This document shows positions 23,117-34,488 of a DNA stretch of 64,000 nt, one piece after another. The stretch's first letter is position 1, and every line of letters begins with the position of its first letter. Source of the DNA: Globisporangium splendens (lineage: Eukaryota; Oomycota; Peronosporomycetes; Pythiales; Pythiaceae); the NCBI GenBank assembly GCA_006386115.1, contig VFIW01000018.1, positions 372,001 to 436,000 on the forward strand, read 5' to 3'. Below the pieces are notes generated by a model. The model was not told the DNA's origin. It saw only the letters and a list, made by a program, of their open reading frames with translations, and did not search any database. The position numbers and the translations under genes are program-made.

Positions 23117-25861
23117 TTATTTCTTGGTCTTCTCGTTTGTTCGATGCTGGATCTGGTTGAGAATCTGCAGAGACCTTCGCGATGCACCCGCCGACGGTGG
23201 TGTTTTCTTCAGCAGCATCGGCCGTCCGTTTGGAGTGAACGCACTTGATGTCGCCAAGCTACGTGGATGAAGCTTCGAGGTGTTGGCGTTCGGGTTGGTA
23301 CTATTTGCAGCGACGTTGCTGTTACTGGGGTTCGTGATTTGATGCGGTGCGTTCGTGAGCACAGAGCGCGCCTTCAGCCAGTTGACGGTCTTGTTGCCAC
23401 CGTTCGGTATGCTTCCTTCTGTGCCGCTCTTCGATTGCAGCAAGCGAGCTGCTCCTGTCGATGTTCGTTGCATCGAGCCATTCGGAGTCTCGAACTTGGC
23501 ACCCTTAGACCCACTTGACGCAAACTTGGAGCGGTTGCCGTCCATGACGGGGGACATGAACGATGCATCGGCAGTAGATGGGCCACCGCTGGGCTTCAGT
23601 GGGAAGAGACCGTTCTCTGTCGTCTCAAAGTATTCCAAGTCGTCCAAGTGCTCGTAGATCTCACGGAACGTTGGACGCACCCCCCACCCTGTACAACGCA
23701 TAAAGAGACGGTAGTATGGACCCAGGCGTAACTTTGCATCTTCTGGGATCTGCTTGACGACTAAATCCTGAAGCGATTTGTGCAGGCTGCGTGTTTCCAG
23801 ACACGCTGGTGGCACAATCTCGCCGACAAGAAAGCGGAACAGAATCTCTCGTCCAAACGACCCGACGTCGCAATTCTTGTAAAAGCTGAACCCTTCATCG
23901 AGGATCTTGGGCTCCGTGGATGGGACTTTGATGCGTCCGAAGTCCGAGAGCTTGACGACAGGTTCCCATTTCTGCTCGTACCCCTTCGGAGGCGTTCGCA
24001 GAAGAATATTTCGACACGCCAGGTCACCATGAGCCACATTCACTTGGTCGTGCAGAAGCATCATCGGCAGCGCGATCTGCTTGAGCATCCCTTTGGTTTC
24101 CTCCAGAGACAACGTGAATCGGCGCTTGGATGAGGATTTGCCCTCATTCTTCCCGTATCGTCGCAAGTAATCACTTAGCTTGCAGTCCATCACTTCCAAC
24201 GCGATGCAGGTATGCTCAATCCCGTCGCAGAGACCGAGGCACTGCACGAAACCTGGCATGTGTCGAACTTTACGTAGATAATGCAGTTCGACAGCACTTC
24301 GACGCTTCGCCTCTTCTTCTGGGAAGCCTTCATGCGGCTTTGCTCGCTTCAGCGCCACTTTCTGCCCTCCAATCACTGCAGCGGAGACTTTCCCATCAGT
24401 CCCTTCACCATACACGCCACCAGTATACTCGACATCTGACTCGCAATTAAATAAACCCACATCTTCAATCACCGACGTACTCGTAAACACCACCACCGAC
24501 GACGACGACGATGAAAAGTCCACGACTTGAGTCTCTTGAGAGCAGATCAGTGGTGGTGCCATGCCAACTTCGGACTGTTGCGAATTGAGAACCTGGGAAC
24601 CAACACCTCCATCTTGCTGACTGAGCATCGGCTGAGACAGCTGGGACTCAGCTTCACAGAGATCTTGTGTGGACTGGAGTTCTTGACTAAGCAGATCCTG
24701 CTCCTCGATATTGACTCCATCCTTTTCAGCTTCATCATTTGGCGCCATCGTTGGTGTGGTAGCAGCAGGACGAGCGATTGGCTTGACGGGTGTCACTGGA
24801 TTGCCAAAATTAAGCTGTTGCTGTGCACCTGAAGTCGGCTTTGCCTCTTCCTCGTCATCATCGCTGCCAAACCCCAAGGTCTGTGCGGCTGACGGCGTGT
24901 CGCTTTTCACGGGTGTGTTGCTACGCTTCACAGGAGTTCTCGTCACTGGCGTGGTCGTCATGGGAGCAGGCGACTGGCGCATTCGCGATGCAGGTCGTGA
25001 CGCCATGTCCTTACAAGGAGTCGTGAATGCCGATCGGGGTTCTTCGTTCTTCAGCATGACACCAACACCCTCCAGTCGCTGCTGCAATTTCTCGTTCGCC
25101 TTGAGATTCTTCTGCAGCTTCATCAGCGCGAGCGCTCGATTCTCGGGAGGTTCGCTTCGTTCAGGGGAGAAGGAGATCATGCGCTTGCGGTTGGATGAAA
25201 ACGAACCGCTTTGAGCGATGCCCCTTGATGGCACTCGCTTGGGGACCAACGTTCCCATTATGTTTTCGCCCGACACCGTCCCAGTCGACTGACCGTCAGC
25301 GGCATTCCTATCTTCCTCCATCCCAACCGACGCTGGAACAGCCTTCTCTGGAGTGGGCACGACCACCGGTGGCGCTTGCTTCACCCTTTGAATCTGCGGC
25401 GGCGACTGCAACTCCTTCTTCGTGGGCGTTCTCTCCACAGTAACATTTGCCAGCACTTTGTCACCGAAGGATGCACCGACAACGACTTTCGGACGCGGCG
25501 ATTGTAAGACTGCTGCAGACGACAAGGCCGAGCTTTCTGCTGTAACTGTCGTGTTCATGTCCTGGTTCTCCCTGTTCTCGCTGTCGTTCTGGAGCGCATC
25601 CCGCTGCTGTTGTTCGCGGTGGCGTTTGAAGCGCTCGCGTCGTTCGTGGAACTCCAACTGCGCGAGCGCGCGCGTGCGGCGACGTCCCACCACAGGCGCG
25701 TGCGAGAGCCACGGATGTGCGTTGTCGTCGCCATTGTTACTGCCGGGATGCACCATCGGGATCTCACCGCTGTCTTGCGATCGATCGCCCTCGTCTCCTG
25801 CTGCCAACACACACCCGGAAATGGTCAGAGAGGACGACAGCAACAGCGAATATATGACCAT
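23117..25861 (-). CDS. Protein kinase with long disordered flanks, non-RD (HGD) catalytic loop
   Basis: Single exon of about 914 residues from the first ATG at 25861. Residues 1-470 are low complexity, rich in Ser, Pro, Thr and Gln with many SP/TP sites. The kinase domain spans about 475-745: glycine loop GEGTDGKV, catalytic Lys in VALK, catalytic loop HGDLACRN (HRD Arg replaced by Gly), DFG, and a short activation segment leading to DVGSFG. No clear APE is visible. The C-tail is again Ser/Pro/Asn-rich. Catalytic Lys, Asp, Asn and DFG are present, so activity is possible. The first 25 residues look like a signal peptide; if the true start is a downstream Met the protein would be cytosolic or nuclear. 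I place it loosely with tyrosine-kinase-like kinases. It shares a 240-bp divergent promoter with the exosome gene. Confidence 0.85.
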   Translation of the reverse strand: MVIYSLLLSSSLTISGCVLAAGDEGDRSQDSGEIPMVHPGSNNGDDNAHPWLSHAPVVGRRRTRALAQLEFHERRERFKRHREQQQRDALQNDSENRENQDMNTTVTAESSALSSAAVLQSPRPKVVVGASFGDKVLANVTVERTPTKKELQSPPQIQRVKQAPPVVVPTPEKAVPASVGMEEDRNAADGQSTGTVSGENIMGTLVPKRVPSRGIAQSGSFSSNRKRMISFSPERSEPPENRALALMKLQKNLKANEKLQQRLEGVGVMLKNEEPRSAFTTPCKDMASRPASRMRQSPAPMTTTPVTRTPVKRSNTPVKSDTPSAAQTLGFGSDDDEEEAKPTSGAQQQLNFGNPVTPVKPIARPAATTPTMAPNDEAEKDGVNIEEQDLLSQELQSTQDLCEAESQLSQPMLSQQDGGVGSQVLNSQQSEVGMAPPLICSQETQVVDFSSSSSSVVVFTSTSVIEDVGLFNCESDVEYTGGVYGEGTDGKVSAAVIGGQKVALKRAKPHEGFPEEEAKRRSAVELHYLRKVRHMPGFVQCLGLCDGIEHTCIALEVMDCKLSDYLRRYGKNEGKSSSKRRFTLSLEETKGMLKQIALPMMLLHDQVNVAHGDLACRNILLRTPPKGYEQKWEPVVKLSDFGRIKVPSTEPKILDEGFSFYKNCDVGSFGREILFRFLVGEIVPPACLETRSLHKSLQDLVVKQIPEDAKLRLGPYYRLFMRCTGWGVRPTFREIYEHLDDLEYFETTENGLFPLKPSGGPSTADASFMSPVMDGNRSKFASSGSKGAKFETPNGSMQRTSTGAARLLQSKSGTEGSIPNGGNKTVNWLKARSVLTNAPHQITNPSNSNVAANSTNPNANTSKLHPRSLATSSAFTPNGRPMLLKKTPPSAGASRRSLQILNQIQHRTNEKTKK

Positions 25862-26023
25862 CACTCTGTTCGCATGACGATAGGCGAGTTTTGGCGCGCA
25901 AAAAGCAGCGGAACCCTAGATCCTCTTAGGCAATACATTGCATCAAGCTGACTTGAGTGAAAATGTTGAAAGAGGATAATACTACATTGACGCCTATATC
26001 CTAACGTACATGTCTGCGTGAGC

Positions 26024-26039
26024 CACACTCATTCTGAAG
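26024..26039 (+). promoter_or_regulatory. Inr-like core promoter element of the RRP43 gene
   Basis: A CACTCATTCTG stretch lies about 70 bp upstream of the exosome-subunit ATG. It resembles the oomycete initiator (GCTCATTYYNCAWTTT), which usually sits 50-100 bp before the start codon. The match is partial. Confidence 0.35.
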
Positions 26040-26103
26040 TAACACTCGCTGGTTGCTGTTTTGGTTGGAAGCGCCACAGGGACACACAACAGCAACCAAT
26101 TGA

Positions 26104-27257
26104 ATGCAAATGGCGCCGACGAGCATGGCACACGATGTGACGCTCTCGTTCACGGCCGATATGTACAAGAAGCTCTTCCCGGCCGAGTATATGAAGAAGT
26201 GCATGGAGAGCGACGTGCGTCCGGATTCACGCACTCTGAAGGCGGCGCGCGCTGTGCATCTGCAGACCAACGTGGTGCACACTGCCGCCAGCTCGTCGTT
26301 GGTCAAGATCGGCAATACGTCGGTGCTTGCGGCGATCAAACTGGCGGTGGGAATGCCTGCCGTCTCGACGCCAGACCAGGGCGATCTGGGTACGCGATTG
26401 ATTCTGCTTGCCTGTGTATGCGTGCGTTCAGGATGACAGCATTAATGATGACTTCTTCGTATATTTGTGTAGTTGTTCAGGTCCACCTCACGCCACTGTG
26501 CTCCACACGATTCAGCCTCGGACGGCCGTCTGAAGAAGCCCAGAGCATCGGCAGCCAGCTGACGAACATTATTATCGGGTATGCGCATAGAGAGTATGTA
26601 TTCTTGCAGTTGGTATTGCCCTTATACGCTAAGAACAATTTTTTGTTGCTTGTTTATGATGGTGACCGCATCAGATCCCGCGTTGTGGAGATGTCGAATT
26701 TGAGCATCGAAAAGGGAAAATCCGCATGGAGACTCATGCTCGACGTGTACTGCATCGACCACGACGGCAACGTGTTGGATGCGTCGCTCATTGCGATCAT
26801 GGCGGCGCTCAAGTCGTTGAAGCTCCCGGCCGTGTCCATCAGTGAAACGGATCACATCGTCTCCATTCAGCCAGGTGAGTGTCGTCTCGTCCTTCCTATT
26901 TTCCTCGCAGCTGTGATAGGGCAATTGTGTATTTATTCCTTGCACTATTACACTTGCGCATAATATACAATAGATGAAGAAGCATCGCCGCTGTTGATGC
27001 AGCACAGCGCGTACTCGACGACATTCGCGCTGGTCAACGACAAGGTGGTGATCGACCCGACGAGCCAAGAGGAAGAGCTCTCGAGCTCGTCGTTCAGCAT
27101 CACGTACAACACGAAGGAGCAGCTCTGCGGCGTGCAGAAACCCGGCGGCACGATCATCTCTCCCCAGACACTGCACACGTGCATGCAGATCGCCAAGAAA
27201 CGCACGCACGCGCTCGCGAAGCAGGTCGACAGCGTCGTCAGCAGCAGTGCGCAGTAG
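26104..27257 (+). CDS. RRP43: Exosome complex subunit RRP43/EXOSC8 (RNase PH family)
   Basis: Four exons: 26104-26389, 26473-26578, 26675-26874 and 26974-27257, with GT-AG introns and consistent phases (1, 2, 1), giving 291 residues. The N-terminal RNase PH fold is visible: RPDSRTLKAARAVHLQ, a segment on the gene's own identical-strand copy (SLVKIGNTSVLAAIKL), then GKSAWRLMLDVYCIDHDGNVLDA, the classic RNase PH core. The C-terminal half carries the second RNase PH domain. Among RNase PH exosome subunits the VDxRPD start and the WxLxxDVxCxDxDGNxxDA block fit RRP43/RRP42/RRP45; I favour RRP43. Such ring subunits are catalytically inactive and form the nuclear and cytoplasmic exosome core that degrades and processes RNA. 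The gene is divergent from the kinase. Confidence 0.85.
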
Positions 27258-28017
27258 ACTTGCCAGTGCATTTTCCGAGACAAATTGTCCAAGTGTATAG
27301 AATCTATCGAATAGCATGCTTTGCTTCCTATCGAACAGCCTTAATGTGTTTCTTGCTGACGCCGCGTACGTCATCGCAGTGTAGCCAATGAACATGCAAA
27401 CCCTCTCTAAAAGACTGTATCAGGATCGAGTTTCAGGGGTAATCGTAGTTTAGAGAAGCGCAACAGTGGGAACCTATAAGTCGGCTGATTTGTGTATGTC
27501 ACTATGTAAGTGGAAACCATGCGACTCATGTAGGTCTCTGAGGTCCAAAGCCAATTATCAGTCTAAAGTCTTCCTTCTGCCACTTGGACGCGAAACCAAT
27601 CGATCGTGATGGTATTGCCAGACTCCAGAACCTTCTGTTCCACGTAAATCGAAGCAGCTTGCTGTGTTCCGTTAGAGGGTACTGCAAGCAGCTTTCAAAG
27701 TGTTGCTCACACTTTATACCAATGTGACCCACCTTCAAGGACTGGAAGGTAACCATCTACATGGTGGAAAATTACATATCTGTCCCCATTTTGGCATTCA
27801 TGGCGCACACAGTGGTCCACACCCTAATGACGCCACCTTTCGATATTTTTGTGTGCATTTCCCATAAAGATTCTCCACCGCCATCCAAGCAGAAAGAGCA
27901 AGCGGCGTCTGCGCGCGCACTCTTCGACTCGCGGTCCAGTAAGTAGGACGACAAATAGAGGTCGTCATCGTCGTCACACTCTTCCCGCATCCATTCTTCC
28001 CGTTCCCTCGCTGTCGC
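27258..28017. other. Intergenic region, no supported gene
   Basis: About 760 bp between two rightward genes. It holds the 3' region of the exosome gene and the promoter of the carboxypeptidase gene, including pyrimidine-rich sequence near 27970-28010. No coding support. Confidence 0.55.
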
Positions 28018-29990
28018 ATGGCAGTCTCCAGCATGAACGAGTCCACGCCGCTCCGTCGCCTGGCAACACACGCGTACACGCTGCGCGATGGCGGTGGCGC
28101 GCCGGCGTCGGACAACACCAACTTGCAGCAGATGCGCCGCCACATGAAGGGCATGCGGCGACGGATCCGCGTGCTGGCGTCGCTCTTGCTCGCCGTGACG
28201 ATCGTGCTCTACTTTGGCATCGTGACGCCGATGGTGCCCGCGAATCAGCCGAGTGAGACGGCGAATGCTACTGCTACTACTGTGGGTCATGGCGGTGCTG
28301 ACAACGGTAGCAGCATTGGTGCAACAGCATCTCCGGCAAAGGCGCCAGTGTTATTAGCAGACAGCAAGTCCGTGTCGTCGGCATCTGCTGCGCTGTCATC
28401 TGCTTCAACTTCAACGCCGCCATCGTCAAGAGCTTCTGTGAAGATCGACACCGTCGGAGCAGGTGAGGAGGAGGATGGGGAGAACGTCAAGAGCACGGAT
28501 TTACTGCTCCGACCGCAGGCGAACGCTGCAAACCGTGAGAGCCATGCGAAAGAGGATCAAGTGACCTTTGTGCCGGGTTTTGGCGCGCCGCTCGAGAAAC
28601 AAGTAAGTCAATTGTGCTTTCATCTTACCGTAGCACATGGGAACATGGACTAACCACTTGCTCGCTGTGCAGTATGCAGGGTTGGTCAAGGTGAATGAGC
28701 AAGCCGTGGGAAAACTCTTTTACTGGTTTTTCGAAGCGCGGGACCAGACGATCGTGAGTGCCGAGACGCCGCTGCTCATCTGGCTGAACGGCGGTCCTGG
28801 CGCGTCGTCCATGACCGGGTTGTTCACGGAGATGGGTCCTTACCGCATCATGTCCGATGGGAAACTGATCCCGCACCCGCAGTCGTGGACGAATCTCGGC
28901 CACATGTTGTTCTTCGATCAGCCCGTGGGCACGGGGTACTCGTCCGTGCGTGACGGCAACGGGTACGTGAACACACAGGACCAAATGGCCGAGCAATTGT
29001 ACCGCGGTCTCCAGGGCTTTTACCGTCGCCACCCCGAGTATGTCGCCAACCCCGTGTATATCTGCGGCGAGTCGTACGCTGGCAAATACGTACCGCACAT
29101 CGCGCACTACATCCACACGAAGAACGCGTCGCCACGGCCAGCGAGCAGTGAGGACGTAACCATCAACTTGTCGGGGCTCGCTATTGGCAACGGCATCATG
29201 TGGCCCGTGCTTCAAACGCGGTCGGTCCCAGACTTTGCCATCGCGCTCGGTTTGATCGACTCGCAGCAGTACGAGCAAGCGAATGTGGACATCAGCGTCT
29301 GCGAAGAGTTCCATCGCCAGGGACGGCACGTCGATGCCTTCCAAGTGTGCCAATCCGTGACCAACTCGGTGCGTACGTGCATATCTACCTACTTACCTAC
29401 GCAAATGGTACGAAGAGCTCATTTGCTTCTTTGTGTAGATCTACAAGAACGCGGGGAATCCGTTCATTTACGACATCCGGAAGACGGGGAACGCATTCGA
29501 TGAGCTCACATCCGTGCTCAATAGCTATTTCAACAATGACCAAGTGCGCCGCGCGCTAAATGTGCCTGTGGGCACGCCATGGAACTCGTACGACGGCTCA
29601 TCATACGGCATCTCGGTGGATGCGCCGCCGCTCGTGCGCCACCTGCTGGCGGACGAGATGCTCGACGTGTCGATCGACATCTTCCGCGACCTGCTCGACA
29701 ACTACAAGTTTCTCTTTTACGCGGGCAACATGGACGGCTCGCCGTGCAACAACCTCGGCGTGGGTCGCATGATCGACCGCCTGGCGTGGACAGGCACGTC
29801 GGACTACCGCGTCGCGCAGCGCCAGCCCTGGGTCATCGACGGCCAGGTCGCGGGTCTCGCCAAGACGAGCGGCAACATGAGCTACGTCGTGGTGCTCAAC
29901 TCGGGCCACCTCGTGCCGACGGACCAGCCCGTCGCGTCGCTCGACATGATGCGCCGCTTTCTCAACGACGAGCAGTTCACCGCTTTATAA
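28018..29990 (+). CDS. Membrane-anchored serine carboxypeptidase (family S10)
   Basis: Three exons: 28018-28602, 28673-29368 and 29439-29990, both introns phase 0, giving 610 residues. There is a short cytosolic N-tail, then a single transmembrane segment at about residues 50-72, so a type II membrane topology, followed by a Ser/Thr/Ala-rich stalk (about 75-170). The S10 catalytic domain follows, with substrate-binding LNGGPGASS, nucleophile Ser in GESYAG (about 327), catalytic Asp in AGNMDG (about 525) and His in NSGHLVP (about 583). All three catalytic residues are present, so it should be active in removing C-terminal residues of peptides, probably in the endomembrane lumen or at the surface. 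The anchor is N-terminal, unlike Kex1-type enzymes, which have a C-terminal one. Confidence 0.93.
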
Positions 29991-30299
29991 GGAGAGACTA
30001 CGATATGCTTCAAGTTGCTTTTTTGCTGTTTTTATAAAGGCAGATGGTGTCACCCAAAGGGCAAAGCGACGACCGATTCGTTTTTGTGCGTGTCTGCACC
30101 AATTTTCTATTCTTTGTTGCGATTCCTTTTTTGTGCATATTTGTGTGTGTATGCATTGCATCATAGAACGTTGAATGCAATGCGCAGTTGCTTCTTCTTT
30201 ATTTCTTTGTTTCTCCTATAGAGCAAAAGTGCATTTCGTATTGTCGCTCTGGTACCAAAACAAACGGCGTATCATATCGAAGCTTGCATTCGCATTTGC
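29991..30299. other. Convergent intergenic spacer
   Basis: T-rich spacer of about 310 bp between the 3' ends of the carboxypeptidase and YCII genes. No coding signal. Confidence 0.6.
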
Positions 30300-30665
30300 T
30301 TACACGACGACATTCCATTCGCGGATGGTGTGCGACACGACGAGGTTGTTCTTGACGTACGGGTCGTTCTTGACGAAGTCGTCGATGTCGCGCTTGTCGG
30401 CGGTCGAGAAGATGAACACGGCGGCGTCCGTCGGGTCCACGAACGCGCCGGCCATCAGCAGCTTGTCCTCGGCCTTGAGCGTCTTGATGCGCGCCAGGTG
30501 CTCGCTGCGGAACGAGTCGCGCTTCTCCAGGATGTCGGGCGTGTACTGGTACTGCAAAACGTAAAACTTCTTGTCGCTGGAGGCGGTCGACATGGCGGCG
30601 CGCAGGGAGACGTGGGAGTGGCGCAAGGACGACGCGCGGCGCGCTGCGTGTCTGAGTGCGAGCAT
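30300..30665 (-). CDS. YCII-family protein, probably mitochondrial
   Basis: Single exon, 121 residues. Residues 1-25 form an Arg/Ser/Ala-rich, acid-free presequence typical of mitochondrial import; a second Met at residue 25 (AMSTASS) could give a cytosolic form. The rest is one YCII ferredoxin-like domain: YVLQYQYTPDILEKRDSFRSEHLARI, then a GAFVDPTDAAVFIF core and the DFVKNDPYVKNNLV block that holds the conserved Asp/Pro region. YCII proteins are small homo-oligomeric folds related to muconolactone isomerase; substrate unknown. It is divergent from the LYR gene and convergent with the carboxypeptidase. Confidence 0.87.
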   Translation of the reverse strand: MLALRHAARRASSLRHSHVSLRAAMSTASSDKKFYVLQYQYTPDILEKRDSFRSEHLARIKTLKAEDKLLMAGAFVDPTDAAVFIFSTADKRDIDDFVKNDPYVKNNLVVSHTIREWNVVV

Positions 30666-31026
30666 CTTGGAGACAATGACGATGTGCTTGGCGTGCTGGG
30701 TGTGGCAAGTTAAGAGGAAAAAAGAGTAATGCAGGAAGGGGTCCTCAACATGAAAAAGTACGATCTGCCGTCTAGGGTCGCGCGGGGTACATGAGATTTA
30801 ATGTCGTATCACTTATTTAAAGCCGATAAAGCCCCTTCGTGAAGCAATTGAAAGGGTCGAAACGCTGTTTGACCACTGTTGTGTCTTGGAATCCTAAGTT
30901 CAACATGATTTTCATGTGGGTTACATACTTTTAGGATATTGTGGTCTACATTATTTCGGGCGCGCATCATTGGACGATTTGTTTGACAAGCTGCGGTGCT
31001 CAAAGCTGAGCAGCATTGGGAGCAAC
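30666..31026. other. Divergent promoter region
   Basis: About 360 bp between the divergent YCII and LYR-protein genes, both of which encode likely mitochondrial proteins. No specific element recognised. Confidence 0.5.
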
Positions 31027-31604
31027 ATGTCGGAAGCGCTTCGATTGTACCGCGCCATCTATCGCGTACGTAAGCGTTTATCAATGAACGCGCCTTTGCC
31101 ACGCGCACTCCTGTCTTGTAAGCGAGGTATTCGTGCTAATGTTTGTCGTGTTTCATGTGACGCAACTGGCGAAATGGCACGCGATTGCCACAGGCGGCGG
31201 CGAAGATGCCCACGCGCGATCGCCGCGACTACGTGCGCCGACGACTCCGCTACGAATACGAGCAGTGCCGACAGGAGACGCGACCAGAGCGTATTGAGTA
31301 CGTTCGTTATTATATAAAGCATGCGTCATGCAGTTTTCCATTGTATTGGTGCATTGCTCACTGTCGTGCGGTCGTGTTGATAATTGCGATTGAATTCATG
31401 CACAGATTCCTGTTGCGCCTGGCCGAGACACAGGTACGCAGTGAGCGCACCCAAATCTATGGCGCATTGATATGAAGGAGATACGACGTATGCATTCTGA
31501 TTTGGCTGGTCTTTGGTGCTTATTGTTGGCAGCTGGAGACCGTGCAGGTGCAAGCCGAGCACCTCGCGAGTACGTTTTCCAGTCCAGATTACCACCGCAC
31601 GTGA
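31027..31604 (+). CDS. Complex 1 LYR-motif protein
   Basis: Four short exons: 31027-31065, 31194-31297, 31406-31433 and 31533-31604, all GT-AG with compatible phases, giving an 80-residue basic protein. The LYR signature is at residues 6-8 (RLYRAIYR), followed by the usual downstream Arg-rich block (RRDYVRRRLRYEYE) and a final helical coil (LLRLAETQLETVQVQAEHL). LYR proteins are small mitochondrial helical bundles that serve Fe-S cluster transfer or respiratory-complex assembly, often bound to acyl-carrier protein. I cannot assign the paralogue. The small exons, one only 28 nt, make this gene easy to miss. Confidence 0.85.
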
Positions 31605-31861
31605 ACCGCAGCGCATAGAGAAACAGTCGAGTCCAAAGACTCATAATAGACACAGAAGACCAATGAAAGCCCATTGAAAAGGGGATGTGTTTTGGTAAGA
31701 TCTGCTGGTCAACTGCACGGCATTGAGAGCTTTCGCTGCAAGCAACTGCGCTCAGTAATCGGTGTCCGCTATCATAAAACCATTTCGAACGCCAGGCTCT
31801 GCGAGCCTCTACGCTGCCGCTTGCTGAATGCCCGTTGGCAGCTTTTCGGGCACTTCCCCCG

Positions 31862-32152
31862 ATGATCTTCATTTTCTCGAAAGCGATCGTCGCCTCGGTG
31901 CTGATCCCCGCGGCAGTTCCGCTGGGCACGTTCGGAGATCTTCTCTTCCATCCGCTTCACGGGTACCCTTTTGTGAAGCTGTTGCTGGTCATGGTGGTGT
32001 GTCTAAGCTTTTTAAACGTCGTCCAGTTTTGGATTCAAGATAGTTTCCTGAAGCGAGATGTGAGCATCTTGCCACCGGCGTACGCGCGCTTTCGCCATAG
32101 CCTCGAAGAATCGCTGCAAACCAAGCTGCTTCAGGAATCTCACAGTGTCTAA
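31862..32152 (+). CDS. Small two-helix membrane protein, unknown function
   Basis: Open frame of 96 residues from an ATG at 31862. It has two strongly hydrophobic segments (about residues 1-25 and 36-60), then an amphipathic tail (QDSFLKRDV...RFRHSLEESLQ). The frame is also open upstream to about 31778 without an ATG, so a 5' exon is possible. Composition and codon use look coding. No family recognised. Confidence 0.5.
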   Translation: MIFIFSKAIVASVLIPAAVPLGTFGDLLFHPLHGYPFVKLLLVMVVCLSFLNVVQFWIQDSFLKRDVSILPPAYARFRHSLEESLQTKLLQESHSV

Positions 32153-32341
32153 ATCGATCAAGTATACCATTTCACCTTGCTCACACATAATTTGTTTCTT
32201 CCCGGCATTCATGGTGCATACAAACGTGAAGACTGCATTATGGAAAAGGGTAAGCACATACACAACAAATTGGAATCTAGACCACTAGGTAGCACGATGA
32301 TGCTGCTTCGCGCGCAATCAGGAGCCATTTTACCTCGCCAT

Positions 32342-34488
32342 TCACGAATCCTCCGATCCAGACGATGAGAGAGACTCGGAAGCCGTGGTTGAGAAGCAAG
32401 GGAAAGGTCGAAGGTTCTCCATGTCATCCATAGCCTCCATGCCTTTCACGAACTCCGTGTTCGCATTCAACCAGTCGCTAGTCACCATCCCTTCGACGTA
32501 CCGACCAGGGGTATCAGCTGGGTTGTACTGGTACTCACTCTCGGGATTCAACGACCACACAAACCCGCCAGCCCATCCTGGCTGTTTGATAATTTCCATG
32601 GTGAAATCCGTACAGCGCTTGGTGGTCTTCATCGGATGTTTGTCTTCTGCGTAAAGTCCTCCGAACTCTCCAAGAAGGAGCGCAGGTCCCGTCTCAGAAG
32701 CCAAAAAGCCGAACATGTCGTCCATAGTTACTTTGATGCGGTGTCGTAGTGCATCGTCGTCCAGCTCCACGTAGTTCTTGATGGCACTCCCCACTGTGGT
32801 GCCACCGCCGTACAGGTAATATTGGGGAAACACTGCTGGTGTGTAGTAGTGAGGTGCCCAGACGACTTTGTTCTCCACACTGAACTCCAAACCTTTCGTC
32901 TTCGCACCGTGCAAACCGCCACCATACCAGTCATAGTAGTCAAATTTGACACCGTCAATATCAAGTGAGTGTTGAGCGTTCACGCCCTCCACAAACCCCA
33001 TCCACTTGGGACAGCCTTCCAACATCCGATCAGCAATTCGCTTCGCGCCAGCACGGAAATCGGTCGCAGTCCCGTCACCCCACGTTCCGCGGTACGGCTC
33101 GTTCTTCAGATCAATGCCCATCACGTTCCAGTACTCTTGTGTGCAAAGGTTGGAGGTCAGGATGTCGATGGCCTTCAAGAAATCGTCCTCGCTCACGTCG
33201 TCGTTGTACCACAGCTTCCCGTTGTCGTTGTATGTGAGAGTGTGCATGCTCAGCAGAACACCGATGTTGCGGAATCGGAGCACCTTGAGAATACTCTGGA
33301 GTAATGACATGTAGTTTTTCACCGAGATCGCGCGATTTTCTTGTTTGTTGATGATCGCTGCGTTTGGCTCGTGGTTGGTGAGGATCCAGGTTGCCATGAG
33401 CGGGAGACGGACGGCGTTGAACTTGTTTTGTGCGAGGAACGTTGCGATTTGGTACTGCGTAACCAAGGCCAGAAAAAAACAAAACAGTCAGACTTCAGGC
33501 AGCCTTCTCAAAGTAAAGCACAATGAACTCTCAACTACTCACCGCAGTGGTCCCATTCTCGCTGTTGTCCCACAGTCCAAAAGGAGTTGCTTGACCTGTC
33601 TCCATCCCGAACCTACAGAGATGCAACAGTGCTCATTTTTAGACTGTAACACCCTGAGAGAAGGCAAACGTAGGTTCTCATGGTGTACTTACCAGTTGAT
33701 GCCTTTGATTTTCAATGGCACTTCCGTTCCATTCTCAGAGACAGCGACAATGTGTCCACTTTTGCTCAAGTAGTTTGGTAGTTCGCATGCTATCAGACAA
33801 AAAATAACCAGGGTGGGTGGGTGAGCAAACAGACCGCCTACACACCGAGCCATACAATGTTGTCGTGCATACCACTCGGAGGGTACTTCTTTGGGTTTCC
33901 AATCACGCCGTCGTCCGAGATGATATCGTCTCCAATGACAGTATCCCCTGTGCCTCCCTTGATTGCTTTTTTATCAAACAAGATCTTTTGGTACGCTTCT
34001 TGCCGAGCGTCGCTTGCATCGTTGGTTTTCAGAGCATAATACGAGATCAAGAAGCCGGCTGCCCCAAGAATAAGCACAATGGCTACCAATCCTGGCCACG
34101 TCTATTTTTCAAGCACACAAAAAGAAACCGCCCAACCGAATCAATAATCAGAATCTCTCTTCTTTGACACGTCACACGCGCAGCAAAGATATGCTTAACG
34201 TACCCGGATCCGTCCTCTATAATCTCTTGGCTTCTCCGTCGCGCCTTGTTCCAGTGCGACTGCGGGAATATTGCGATCCAACAGCGAACCGCGGACAAAC
34301 ACATCGCCAGCGGTGAAACTGCCGCGCGTGACCGAATCAGACGCGCGCAATGAACTGCGGCTAGTTGGCGTATTCTCGGTGCCCTCGTTCATGTAGCTGT
34401 ACCGATACGATGGACCCGCATCGAGCAGGTTGTCCGGTGACGCAGACGGCGACATGGCGCCGTTGTCCTGTTCGCCTGCACTCGCCAT
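32342..34488 (-). CDS. Membrane-anchored glycoside hydrolase family 5 (cellulase/exo-glucanase type)
   Basis: Five exons on the minus strand: 34204-34488, 33873-34101, 33693-33789, 33543-33612 and 32342-33454, all GT-AG, giving 597 residues. The first 95 residues are a Ser/Arg-rich cytosolic tail, followed by one transmembrane helix (LVAIVLILGAAGFLISYY, about 100-118) and a short lumenal linker. The GH5 barrel begins at GINWFGMETGQ, with NAVRLPL on an early strand, acid/base Glu in the NEP motif (about residue 346) and nucleophile Glu in LLLGEFGG (about 490), and WSLNPES near the end. Both catalytic glutamates are present. It likely remodels beta-glucan walls at the plasma membrane. The C-terminal tail is Ser-rich. 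It converges on the small membrane-protein gene. Confidence 0.92.

Noticed and set aside
28625..29353. 242-codon minus-strand frame
   Set aside because: It is a shadow of the carboxypeptidase catalytic exon; the plus-strand reading has all the family motifs.
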